64,000 nucleotides of DNA from JBEBSD01 sp040394475 (GTDB lineage: Bacteria; Bacteroidota; Bacteroidia; Cytophagales; Spirosomataceae): contig JBEBSD010000006.1 in the NCBI GenBank assembly GCA_040394475.1, positions 90,275 through 154,274 of the forward strand, in the 5' to 3' direction. The notes under the pieces were generated by a model, which did not search any database, was not told the origin of the DNA, and saw nothing but the letters and a program-made list of their open reading frames with translations. Below, piece after piece: positions 1-7,625 of this stretch. Position 1 is the stretch's first letter. Each line of letters starts with the position of its first letter. Position numbers and translations under genes: made by a program.

Positions 1-696
1 CGGTGCGGGGCCCTGCCAGAGATCAAAGTCGAGCCAGGCGGGAACACCGGTCACCTGACCGGTTCCGATTGATTTCCGGTTGTTGGTGTACCAACCTTTG
101 GCAAAATAAGCTTTCCCGATTGTACCGTTATGGATTTCCTGGATGGCTTTGACCACATTGGGCCAGGAACGGCGCTGATTCCCCATTTGAATTACATTCT
201 TGTATTTTTTCTGAGCGGCAATCAGCAGCTCTCCTTCCCGTGGATTATGGCTGCAGGGTTTTTCCAGGTAAACGTGTTTTCCGGCTTTGGAGGCCAAAAT
301 GGCGGCGGGAGCGTGCCAGTGATCGGGCGCCGCCACAATCAGTGCGTCCATGTCTTTGTTTTCCAGCGATTTTCTGAAATCCGGCTGATTTTCCGGCTTG
401 CTTTGCTGAATTTTTTCGACCTCGGCTATACATTTTTCAGAAGCACGGGAATCGACATCGGAAATAGCGATTACCTGGCAGTTGGGTTGTCTGGCAAAAT
501 TGCCGGCCAGGGCAAGGCCGCGGCTGTTGACCCCCATCACTCCCACCCGGATTTTTTCATTGGCGCCGGAGATGCGGTTATAGCTTTGTGCACTGAAGCC
601 GGGTAAAATCCCCCCTATAGAGAAAAGGGCGGTTCCCGCCACTGATTTTTTAAGGAAATCGCGGCGGCTGTTATCGGATTGCGAATGCTTTTTCAT
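1..696 (-). CDS. Gfo/Idh/MocA oxidoreductase, Tat-type signal (3' end outside window)
   Basis: Read on the minus strand from the ATG at 696, the frame stays open through base 1 (232 codons), so the C-terminus lies beyond the left edge. The N-terminus has a twin-arginine-type signal (SRRDFLKK, residues 8-15) followed by a hydrophobic stretch ending near FSAQ. A Rossmann segment then reads VGVMGVNSRG, and the family EKP motif (YLEKPCSH) is visible, where the lysine is normally catalytic. Members are NAD(P)-dependent sugar or inositol dehydrogenases; the Tat signal implies folding with cofactor before export. It is the last visible gene of the cluster, 34 nt after the DHDPS-family gene. The substrate cannot be read from sequence. 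Confidence 0.9.
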   Translation of the reverse strand, partial: MKKHSQSDNSRRDFLKKSVAGTALFSIGGILPGFSAQSYNRISGANEKIRVGVMGVNSRGLALAGNFARQPNCQVIAISDVDSRASEKCIAEVEKIQQSKPENQPDFRKSLENKDMDALIVAAPDHWHAPAAILASKAGKHVYLEKPCSHNPREGELLIAAQKKYKNVIQMGNQRRSWPNVVKAIQEIHNGTIGKAYFAKGWYTNNRKSIGTGQVTGVPAWLDFDLWQGPAP

Positions 697-717
697 TTGT
701 ATACGGTTTGATGAGTT

Positions 718-740
718 TAGTAGTTATGAGTTATGAGTTG
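718..740. repeat. Short AGTTATGAGTTATGAG repeat
   Basis: Near-perfect tandem of a 7-mer (GTTATGA), the reverse complement of the TAACTCATAACTC array at 2051-2100. It sits in the gap between two cluster genes and overlaps the last codons of the DHDPS-family gene, whose stop is at 731. Confidence 0.55.
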
Positions 741-1816
741 TTTGGGTGACCTTTGGTTTTTTGTCCCTGTAGTAGAAATGCTTTTACAAAGGCGTCGTCA
801 ATCAGGTGCGGGTAATCCCGGATAACGCGCTCGATTGCTTCTGATTGTCCGGGAGATAGGGTTTCGCCGGGATCCAGGCACCAGATGCCGTCCAGCAGCC
901 CTTGCAGGTAGAGTACCTGATGTACGCCGGCAATACAGCCCTGAAAGGCATGCGAAGCATCAAAAATGGCCGCGTTCATATCGGTGACTTCGGTATTCCG
1001 GGTCAGCCACTCGCCGGCATCCGGATAGCCCTGGCGCACATGGTCCTTAAGCTGTCCGAACAAGGCAACCGCCTGGTGTGTCCAGACTGCCCAATGCCCT
1101 AAGAGCCCTCCCACAAAGCGTTTTTCGACCGGCTTCCCGTTCACCTGGAACCGGTAGCGCGTGAGCAGGTCATTGACAATGTTATCGTCGTTTCCGGTAT
1201 ACAAAGCGACTTCTTCGGCACGGCCGGCATTGCAGACGGCCCTGACCACGTCGAGGGTCTGATAGCGGTTGAAGGCGGCTACCTTAATCGCCATCACATC
1301 CGGAATTTCAGCCAGGGATTTCCAGAAGTCGTAGCTGAATGCTCTTCCCCCGATGGCAGTCTGTAAGTAAAATCCCATTACCGGAATTTCGGCAGCGATG
1401 CGGCGGATGTGGGCCAGCACCTGTTCTTCTGTCCAGTCGCCCAGCGCAGCCATACTGACCAATCCCAAATCATAACCATACCGGAGCGCAAGCTCGGTTT
1501 CGGCAAGTGCCTGCTGTGTTTTTCCGGTGATTCCCGCAATTTTGAGGAAGGGCCGGCCGGCGGCACAGGCGTCGACCTCTTCTGCTGCCAGGCGAAGCAC
1601 CGGTTCCAGCAGGTTATGTTGCGGATCGCGGATTTCAAACTGGGTAGTATGAACGGCAACTGCCACCCCGCCCGCCCCCGCTTCAAGGTAGTAGCGGGTA
1701 AGCCGGCGCTGCCTGTCTTCGTCCAGTTTCCGGTCCGCTGTCAGCGCCAGCGGATGCGCCGGAATCACCGTGCCGGAATAAAGTAACTCTTTTTTGGGAG
1801 ATGCTAATGGTTTCAT
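731..1816 (-). CDS. Dihydrodipicolinate synthase / N-acetylneuraminate lyase family protein
   Basis: A 361-residue class I aldolase-type TIM barrel. The Schiff-base lysine is best placed at K178 in MAIKVAAF, with Y150 in GFYLQTAIGG as the likely catalytic tyrosine; HTTQF near residue 56 takes the place of the usual GTTGE pyruvate-carboxylate loop. Family members make or cleave 2-keto acids by pyruvate aldol chemistry. It is longer than DapA (about 290 residues) and the carboxylate loop is non-canonical, so lysine biosynthesis is unlikely. In this cluster a catabolic keto-acid aldolase or dehydratase is the better reading. No signal peptide, so cytoplasmic. ATG start at 1816 just after an intergenic repeat array. 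Confidence 0.85.
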   Translation of the reverse strand: MKPLASPKKELLYSGTVIPAHPLALTADRKLDEDRQRRLTRYYLEAGAGGVAVAVHTTQFEIRDPQHNLLEPVLRLAAEEVDACAAGRPFLKIAGITGKTQQALAETELALRYGYDLGLVSMAALGDWTEEQVLAHIRRIAAEIPVMGFYLQTAIGGRAFSYDFWKSLAEIPDVMAIKVAAFNRYQTLDVVRAVCNAGRAEEVALYTGNDDNIVNDLLTRYRFQVNGKPVEKRFVGGLLGHWAVWTHQAVALFGQLKDHVRQGYPDAGEWLTRNTEVTDMNAAIFDASHAFQGCIAGVHQVLYLQGLLDGIWCLDPGETLSPGQSEAIERVIRDYPHLIDDAFVKAFLLQGQKTKGHPNNS

Positions 1817-1823
1817 GTATGAT

Positions 1824-1924
1824 TAGGTGATAGGTAATAGGTGTTAGGTAATAGGTGATAGGTGTTAGGTAATAGGTGTTAGGTGATAGGAAATAGGTGT
1901 TAGGTATTAGCTGGTAGGTGATTA
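1824..1924. repeat. TAGGTGTTAGGTGATAGG tandem array
   Basis: About 100 bp of degenerate 7-8 nt units (TAGGTGT, TAGGTGA, TAGGTAA) start 8 bp upstream of the DHDPS-family start codon. The same family, on either strand, recurs at 5918-5960, 7581-7625 and 16170-16196. Open frames across it are repeat translations, not genes. Confidence 0.85.
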
Positions 1925-1944
1925 GGCGTCCGTGGTCTGTGTCC

Positions 1945-1967
1945 GTGGTCTGTGTCCCACAGACCAC
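1945..1967. repeat. Hairpin copy of dispersed GGTCTGTG element
   Basis: A perfect 10-bp stem, GTGGTCTGTG / CACAGACCAC, with a 3-nt loop TCC. A partial direct duplication of the left arm lies just upstream (1931-1943). The same hairpin core is found at 36533-36555, 59427-59450 and 59595-59618. No T-run follows, so it does not look like a simple terminator. Confidence 0.75.
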
Positions 1968-2050
1968 TTTAGATTTAGTACGGACCGGTCTGACGGCCCA
2001 TGTGGCGAAACAAACTATGGCGATACAGCTCATGGCCGGTTATAGGTTTT

Positions 2051-2100
2051 CATAACTCCTAACTCCTAACTCATAACTCATAACTCATAACTCCTAACTC
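2051..2100. repeat. TAACTCATAACTCC tandem array
   Basis: Six to seven copies of a 7-mer (TAACTCA or TAACTCC) directly abut the stop codon of the epimerase-like gene at 2101. It is the third short-repeat family in this window and matches, on the other strand, the small repeat at 718-740. Confidence 0.8.
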
Positions 2101-3117
2101 TCAATACTTCCCCTCACGTTCCTGGAAATGAGTCGGTTTGCCGGATGTTTTTCCACCTTCCTGTACCCACATCGCCGTAATATGGATCATTTCCTTTAGT
2201 GTTACCCGGGGATAGCCAAACAGCCGGAAAGCTTCTGCTGCATTGCTCAGCAAGGCAGTCGGCTGCTGTGTCCCGGTAAATTGAGGCGACTTGCTGAAAA
2301 GCGCGCCGAATTCTTCAGCAAGCCATTTGACTGCTATGGTTTCCGGTCCGGTTACATTGAGCAGCTTGGCAGGGGCCTCACAAGCCAGCAGCGAGCGGAT
2401 GGCCATTTCATTGGCATCGGTTTGCCAGATTACGTTGACACAACCGGTGTTGAGATCAATCGGCCGGCCGGTATATACAGATTGTGCAATTTCCAACAGG
2501 ATACCATAATGAAAGTCTATCGCATAATTCAGCCGGTAGATCAGCAGGGGTGTTTGATACAGGGAGGAGAAGTATTGAAAAACCCGCTCTCTTCCCAGGC
2601 AGGATTGGCCGTATTCACCGATCGGCCCGGGACTTTCCCGTTCAGAGGCTCCGCCGGAACCAATCTCCATGTAGGGGTAAACATTACCGGTAGAGTAGAC
2701 AACGATCTTTGAATGCCTGTATTTTTTAGCGACCTGACCCGGAAGATACGTGTTCATTGCCCAGGTATAGGATTCGTTTGCCTGCGTGCCAAATTTGGTG
2801 CCGGCCAGGTAAAGGACGTTAGCGGCGTCGGGAAGCGCCTGCAATTCGGCGTCGTCCAGCAAGTCAGCCGCAATCGTGGCAATGCCATCGGCTTCCAGTG
2901 ATTGCTGGAGACCGGCTTCGCCGAAACGCGACACACCGATGACCGGGTTGGTTTTGCCGGCCCGGCGAAGCGCTTCTTTTGCTAAACGGGCAATGCTGGG
3001 ACCAATTTTCCCCCCGGCACCTAAAATGAGAATAGCACCCTCCAGCCGGCTGATATCCGCGATCAGCCCATCGGATGGGGCGAGGTATTTTTCTTGTAAT
3101 ACTTGTAGGTGATGCAT
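2101..3117 (-). CDS. NAD-dependent epimerase/dehydratase-like protein (extended SDR, catalytic Lys replaced)
   Basis: A 338-residue extended short-chain dehydrogenase/reductase. The N-terminal Rossmann motif is GAGGKIG (residues 33-39), and the active-site region YSTGNVYP (141-148) carries T143. The normal YxxxK dyad reads Y169-G-Q-S-C173, so the catalytic lysine is replaced by cysteine; the codon is TGC, with no nearby lysine in register. NAD(P) binding probably persists while the chemistry is altered or lost. The gene starts 5 bp after the stop of the NRAMP-like transporter, so the two are very likely co-transcribed. It may act on a nucleotide sugar or a free sugar acid, but the substrate cannot be assigned. 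Confidence 0.85.
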   Translation of the reverse strand: MHHLQVLQEKYLAPSDGLIADISRLEGAILILGAGGKIGPSIARLAKEALRRAGKTNPVIGVSRFGEAGLQQSLEADGIATIAADLLDDAELQALPDAANVLYLAGTKFGTQANESYTWAMNTYLPGQVAKKYRHSKIVVYSTGNVYPYMEIGSGGASERESPGPIGEYGQSCLGRERVFQYFSSLYQTPLLIYRLNYAIDFHYGILLEIAQSVYTGRPIDLNTGCVNVIWQTDANEMAIRSLLACEAPAKLLNVTGPETIAVKWLAEEFGALFSKSPQFTGTQQPTALLSNAAEAFRLFGYPRVTLKEMIHITAMWVQEGGKTSGKPTHFQEREGKY

Positions 3118-3122
3118 AACGG

Positions 3123-4334
3123 CTATTTCAGGAATAATTCATTAATATTAACGATGGCAAGCAGAAAGATGATTAGCAATCCCAGGGCGCCCGCAATACG
3201 GGTAAACAGCCCGTTTTTCTGTACACCCATGACGGATTCATCGCTGGCTACCAGGTACATGGCGAGCCCGATAAAAGGCACCACGAAGATGGTCACACTT
3301 TGTGCGAACACTATCAGTTCAAGCGGCAGCTTGCCAAAAACGATGGCGATGGCTGCCCCGGCCAGCATGACCAGTGCGATGAGACTCCGGGTAACGGCGG
3401 AACTGAACTGGCTGCCAAAGCCGAGTGCATCGCTCAGCAGGGTTCCCCCAACCGAGGCGTTCCCGATCTGAGAAGAGAACGCCGCTCCGAATAGTCCGAT
3501 TAGAAACAGGGTAGCTGCATGGTGGCCAAAAATAGGCTCCAGCGCTTTGGCCATATCCGATCCCGAGTTGACGGATAGCTGTTGGGGATGTAAGACAGCC
3601 GCTGCACAGATAATAACAATTGCACTCATAAGACCCAGCAGCAGAATACCGGTATGGCTATCGGTTTTTTCGTTTTTCAACGCCGGGTTAAGCCGTATGC
3701 GCTCCTGGACCAGATACGATTGGTACAGGGCCCCTACAATTGAAAAGCAGGAGGCTATAAAGGCAATCACCAGTCCGAGGGAACCTTCCGGCAGGCTGGG
3801 AAGAACAAAACCTTTTACAACACTCTCCGCATCGGGGCGGGACAGGAAAAAGGTTGTCACAAACGAAAACAGCATCAGGATGATCAGCAGGATCATGGTT
3901 TTTTCCAGTACGCTATAAAACTTGCGGAAGAACAGCAAGCTAACAGCAAATGCCGTACAGGCAATTATCCAGGGGGTAGTGGTGGTACCGAATAATTCGG
4001 CAAGGGCGATACCCACCCCTATGGAGTTTCCTGCCTGAAAAGAGGTGGCCACCAGAAAAACGCCGATTCCGATCGCAACGGCCGCCGGTTTCCCCCAGCG
4101 TTGTTCGATGGTGCGCAGCAGTGATTGGGAAGTAGCGGCGCCGATACGGGTTGCCATGGCGGTAAATACCGCCATGAAAAAAATGGCCACTACGACGATC
4201 CACAAGAGACTGTATCCGTAGGATGCCCCGAGCTTGGAGGTGATGGTAAGTTTACTTGGCCCGAAGACCAGGGCGGCAGTGATCAGCCCGGGACCTAATG
4301 ACTTCATCCATCTGACCAATGCATTAACTGTCAT
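3123..4334 (-). CDS. NRAMP-family transporter lacking the metal-binding motifs
   Basis: A 403-residue polytopic membrane protein with about 11 hydrophobic segments and the NRAMP/LeuT-type order. The opening GPGLITAALVFGPSKLT aligns with the NRAMP first helix, but the metal-coordinating DPGN is GPSK (residues 25-28). In the sixth helix the MPHN position reads SIVG (198-201) in CFSIVGALYQSYLVQER. Both sites that coordinate Mn2+/Fe2+ in canonical NRAMPs are therefore absent, so divalent-metal import should not be assumed. It lies inside a carbohydrate-type catabolic cluster, 5 bp upstream of the SDR gene, which suggests an organic or different ionic substrate. Fold assignment is confident; substrate is open. 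Confidence 0.85.
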   Translation of the reverse strand: MTVNALVRWMKSLGPGLITAALVFGPSKLTITSKLGASYGYSLLWIVVVAIFFMAVFTAMATRIGAATSQSLLRTIEQRWGKPAAVAIGIGVFLVATSFQAGNSIGVGIALAELFGTTTTPWIIACTAFAVSLLFFRKFYSVLEKTMILLIILMLFSFVTTFFLSRPDAESVVKGFVLPSLPEGSLGLVIAFIASCFSIVGALYQSYLVQERIRLNPALKNEKTDSHTGILLLGLMSAIVIICAAAVLHPQQLSVNSGSDMAKALEPIFGHHAATLFLIGLFGAAFSSQIGNASVGGTLLSDALGFGSQFSSAVTRSLIALVMLAGAAIAIVFGKLPLELIVFAQSVTIFVVPFIGLAMYLVASDESVMGVQKNGLFTRIAGALGLLIIFLLAIVNINELFLK

Positions 4335-4558
4335 AAACGAGCCGGGTTGATGTGGATGATTGTTTAACGGAGCGCAACAGCCTGCTGCGCCGGGGGAAAT
4401 CGGGTAACGGCGTTGAAACTAAACAGGTCGGTAGGGTAAGGATCATGGTATAATCGGATTAAGTTTTCAGGAATGCGTCCGGAACGGAATCAGGGGATCC
4501 GGCGTCGGACTGGCGGATTGGGATTGGTAAATACTGGAGACGGACCATATAAAACTTG

Positions 4559-5908
4559 TTAAGGAGTTGGAAAACCGGCTTGCCTGCCTGTTCGGATGAC
4601 TTCCTGTAAAATGGAGGACTCGATAGACGCGTCCCAGGTCGCCGGTAAGCCATAGACCATTTGGGAAGTTTCTCCTTCATAGCCTCCTTCCCGCAGCACT
4701 TTAAGGGAGGGGATATAGCCCATAACATCGTTGGCGTAAGCCAGAACGAATGTGTTATACCCGAACAGCTCCTTTATTTTCAAGGCATATTCCACCGTCA
4801 CTTCGCCCCCCAGACTGACGAGGGGTTGTTCTCCGATATGCCAGGCCTGGATGGGATAGGGGTAGGAGGCCATCAGCGGCTCCTTCTGGCGGACTTTATG
4901 CAGCATCCGGACGGCCCAACGCTGGGAATAATCCGTGCTGTTCGCCGCGAGCCGGGCCAGTTCGGGTTCCGTTGGTAATCTGGAAAACCGAAGGTCTATT
5001 TCGGAATAGGCCGTTTGAAGGGTAGGCGACAATGGTTTCATATCTTCCGCCAGCACCCGTTCGACTGCTGCTGCAAGCTCCTTTCCGTATTGCTGTGCCA
5101 GGGGGACAGACCTTCTCGGAAGGGGGTTCTGATCGCCGGCCGCTCCGAGGAAAAACAGCGCATTGGCGTTAGGAAAGTTTTTTTCAAGCTCCAGTTGCGC
5201 AAAGCCCGGATAATCACCCGACCACTGGTACCCATCCAGTACGGTGGGGTGGCAGGCATATCCGAAAATGATGGCGATGATCTCGTGTTCGGAATTAACT
5301 ACTTTAATGACCGGAACGGCATAGTCGCTCGGGCCCTTTAGTTCTGAGCTTATCAGGATGGTGCCGGCATTATTATTCCGCCGGTTGACCTGGAAACGGG
5401 CAATGCCGTTTTGAGAGAATAATGTTACAGGTTGCAGTGACTGCATGGCTGCATCGGCTACCTGCAGGATACGGGCTTCAAATTGTGCTGTATACTGCTT
5501 TACTTTCAAGGTTTCGGCAGTATCCATGGGGTAGATATCAATCAGGGCATTCTCCAGTACAGGTCCTGAATGGGTATGAGAACCGCTCAGGATAATCTGG
5601 GAATTGTCGAGATGATGACGTTCTGACAATGTCTGTCGGATCCGATCGGAAACAGCTTTCGTGTAGCCGAGGATGTCTGTGGTGATCAGCAGCGACTTTT
5701 TTCCGGAAGCATCCTGCAAGACCAGTGCTTTGGCCCATAAATCGTGGATACTGCCGTCCGAAGGTTTGGTGCGGGCGGCATAGCCGGCCATCCACAGGTT
5801 GCTTTCCGGGGTGATCTTCACCCGTGCCGTTCCGGCGGACCAGGTGCCTTGTGCCGCAACGGTATGCAGGCCGGTCAGCAAGCAGAGCCAGAGAATCCAT
5901 TTTTTCAT
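4559..5908 (-). CDS. Secreted neutral/alkaline ceramidase-like hydrolase
   Basis: A 449-residue protein with a clear signal peptide (MKKWILWLCLLTGLHTVAAQ). It matches the N-terminal catalytic domain of neutral ceramidases: GTARVKITP near residue 26, the zinc-ligand motif SGSHTHSGP (108-116), and GYACHPT with H220. Full neutral ceramidases have about 650-700 residues; this one lacks the C-terminal immunoglobulin-like domain, as do many bacterial short relatives whose substrates are mostly unknown. It is predicted to be a periplasmic or outer-surface metallohydrolase cleaving an amide or ester bond. In this cluster it may release an amino-sugar or acyl group from an imported compound rather than act on sphingolipid. 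A repeat array lies just upstream. Confidence 0.85.
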   Translation of the reverse strand: MKKWILWLCLLTGLHTVAAQGTWSAGTARVKITPESNLWMAGYAARTKPSDGSIHDLWAKALVLQDASGKKSLLITTDILGYTKAVSDRIRQTLSERHHLDNSQIILSGSHTHSGPVLENALIDIYPMDTAETLKVKQYTAQFEARILQVADAAMQSLQPVTLFSQNGIARFQVNRRNNNAGTILISSELKGPSDYAVPVIKVVNSEHEIIAIIFGYACHPTVLDGYQWSGDYPGFAQLELEKNFPNANALFFLGAAGDQNPLPRRSVPLAQQYGKELAAAVERVLAEDMKPLSPTLQTAYSEIDLRFSRLPTEPELARLAANSTDYSQRWAVRMLHKVRQKEPLMASYPYPIQAWHIGEQPLVSLGGEVTVEYALKIKELFGYNTFVLAYANDVMGYIPSLKVLREGGYEGETSQMVYGLPATWDASIESSILQEVIRTGRQAGFPTP

Positions 5909-5917
5909 TTGCGGAAA

Positions 5918-5960
5918 ATAGGTTTTAGGTGATAGGTTTTAGGTATTAGGTGATAGGTTG
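5918..5960. repeat. TAGGTTTTAGGTGATAGG array
   Basis: A short tandem array of the TAGGT family, 10 bp upstream of the ceramidase-like start codon. Its distance from the start mirrors the array upstream of the DHDPS-family gene. Confidence 0.75.
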
Positions 5961-6025
5961 TTTTGCTTGAGTTGCAGTTGCTTGATTGTTAGTTATTTAC
6001 ATGGTTTTTAAACTGGCAATTTTTG

Positions 6026-6076
6026 CCGATTTCCGACAGCCGATAGCTGATTTCCGATAGTCGATAGCTGACCCCG
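6026..6076. repeat. CCGATAGC-type tandem repeat
   Basis: Units of the GCCGATAGCTGATTTCCGATAG type, the second repeat family of this genome, lie between the ceramidase-like and aminotransferase genes, next to the aminotransferase stop codon. Longer arrays are at 36590-36700 and 59490-59760. Confidence 0.75.
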
Positions 6077-6085
6077 ACCGCCGTA

Positions 6086-7438
6086 CTACCTCACCGCTTT
6101 GAGCCGGTCGGCATTCCGGTGAATCTTATGGATAGCGGCGGCGATAAACTCCATATCGGTCCGGGTAGCCAGGAGCATGTTCTGCGTAAACCACACCGCT
6201 TCCCGGCAAAGCTGATCGTTTTCAGGACAGGCATTCTGTTCATGATACCGCTTATTATCCGGCTTGCCATAGATACGACGGTAGTTTTCAGATAGGAAAG
6301 TCTGTTCCAGGAAGGGCTGCGTAGTAAGGGGGGTATACCCTCCCGAGCAGGGGACACCTTCGGCCTGCAGGGCTTTTAGGAAATCTTGTCGCGAAAGCCC
6401 TCTGAAGGCTTCCTGCTTGTACCGGAACGCAAACAAATGGTAGGCCGAACGGGTAGTATCGGCATAGGCCTGTTGCGGGACAATTCCCGGAAGAGGCTTA
6501 AGCAATTCTTTCAGATAGGCTGCATTTTCATTACGCAATGTCGTTTCGGCCTCCAGCCGGGGCAGCATCGCCAGTCCGATGGCAGCCTGGTATTCTGAAA
6601 ACCGCAATTTGGTTCCCTGCACCAGGCTGCCCGCCCCTACAGCGCCGATCATCGTTCCGTAGGCAGTACCATAATTCGTATAGGAAAAACATTTATCCAT
6701 AAAGGCATTGTCGTTACTGACAATGGCTCCTCCTTCTCCTATGGGCAGATTTTTAGAGTTCTGAAAACTGAAACACCCGGCATGTCCGAGGGACCCCACC
6801 CGCTGGTGATTGATTTCAGCAAAATGTGCCTGGCAGGCGTCTTCAATGACGACCAGGTTGTGTTTTTTGGCAATCGCATTAATACGCGTCATATCTGCCG
6901 GTAATCCAAGGATATGTACCGGAAGGATGGCTTTTGTACGCGAAGTGATTTTAGCCTCAATTTTGGCCGGATCCATTTGATAAGTAAGCGGGTCAATATC
7001 CACAAACACGGGGACGGCGTTATTGCTGAGTACCGCGGTCACCGTAGCAATAAAGGTATAGGGCGGGACGAGCACTTCATCCCCGGCCTGAACCTCAAAC
7101 TGATTGAGCGCTGTTACCAGGGCATTGGTGCCATTCACTACTGTGAGGCACCGTTGGGTCCCGATAGCTGCAGCCCATGCCGCTTCAAATTCACTGACGG
7201 TCGCCGCCCGTGACCAGACACCGCTGCGCATGACTTTCAGCAACAGCGCTTCATCCGTCTCGGGATGCCAGCGAGGCCATTGGGGCCAGCGGCTTTCGGA
7301 CCAGGCCGGAGACCCGCCCAGCAAGGCCGGCAGGCCGGCCGCTTCAGCAGCGGCAAAGGAAGGAGCCAGTGTAAGCCCCAGGCCGCTGACCGCATTTTTT
7401 ATCAGGAAATTTCTACGCGATTGCCGATCCGGTTGCAT
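6086..7438 (-). CDS. DegT/DnrJ/EryC1/StrS-family aminotransferase with Tat signal
   Basis: A 450-residue PLP-dependent fold-type I enzyme. The N-terminus carries a twin-arginine motif (SRRNFLIK, residues 7-14) and a hydrophobic stretch ending near SFAAAEA, so the protein is predicted to be exported folded. The catalytic core shows VVIEDACQAH with D200, expected to contact the PLP ring nitrogen, and FSFQNSKNLPIGEGG with the Schiff-base lysine at K229. Cytoplasmic relatives aminate keto-sugar nucleotides, which are not available outside the cytoplasm. The export signal therefore implies a free keto-sugar or another soluble keto compound as substrate. ATG start at 7438 after a 177-bp gap holding two repeat arrays. 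Confidence 0.87.
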   Translation of the reverse strand: MQPDRQSRRNFLIKNAVSGLGLTLAPSFAAAEAAGLPALLGGSPAWSESRWPQWPRWHPETDEALLLKVMRSGVWSRAATVSEFEAAWAAAIGTQRCLTVVNGTNALVTALNQFEVQAGDEVLVPPYTFIATVTAVLSNNAVPVFVDIDPLTYQMDPAKIEAKITSRTKAILPVHILGLPADMTRINAIAKKHNLVVIEDACQAHFAEINHQRVGSLGHAGCFSFQNSKNLPIGEGGAIVSNDNAFMDKCFSYTNYGTAYGTMIGAVGAGSLVQGTKLRFSEYQAAIGLAMLPRLEAETTLRNENAAYLKELLKPLPGIVPQQAYADTTRSAYHLFAFRYKQEAFRGLSRQDFLKALQAEGVPCSGGYTPLTTQPFLEQTFLSENYRRIYGKPDNKRYHEQNACPENDQLCREAVWFTQNMLLATRTDMEFIAAAIHKIHRNADRLKAVR

Positions 7439-7536
7439 ATTGAAAGGAGTTTTTTCGGTACCACAGATTATTCAGATTGACACAATTAACTAACCATTGT
7501 CATAACTTTTTCAACATTTCAATCCACCGCCACCAC

Positions 7537-7625
7537 CGATCTCCGATAGCTTGATTGTCTGATAGCCGATAGCTAATTTCCCACCTAACACCTAATACCT
7601 AACACCTAACACCTATCATCTACCA
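7537..7625. repeat. Two abutting short-repeat arrays (CCGATAGC, then CCTAACACCTAA)
   Basis: CCGATAGC-type units (7537-7575) are followed by CCTAACACCTAATA units (7581-7625), which reach into the last codons of the Gfo/Idh gene ending at 7616. The two families sit side by side here and again at 16130-16196. Confidence 0.8.

Noticed and set aside
731..1816. dapA of lysine biosynthesis
   Set aside because: Longer than DapA, non-canonical carboxylate loop, and embedded in a LacI-controlled catabolic cluster.
1683..2033. Open frame across the repeat arrays upstream of the DHDPS-family gene
   Set aside because: Its translation is made of repeated YLTPITY units from the TAGGT array and overlaps the real gene.
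4559..5908. Sphingolipid degradation as the cluster's role
   Set aside because: Only the ceramidase N-terminal domain suggests it; no sphingosine-handling genes are present and short bacterial members have unknown substrates.
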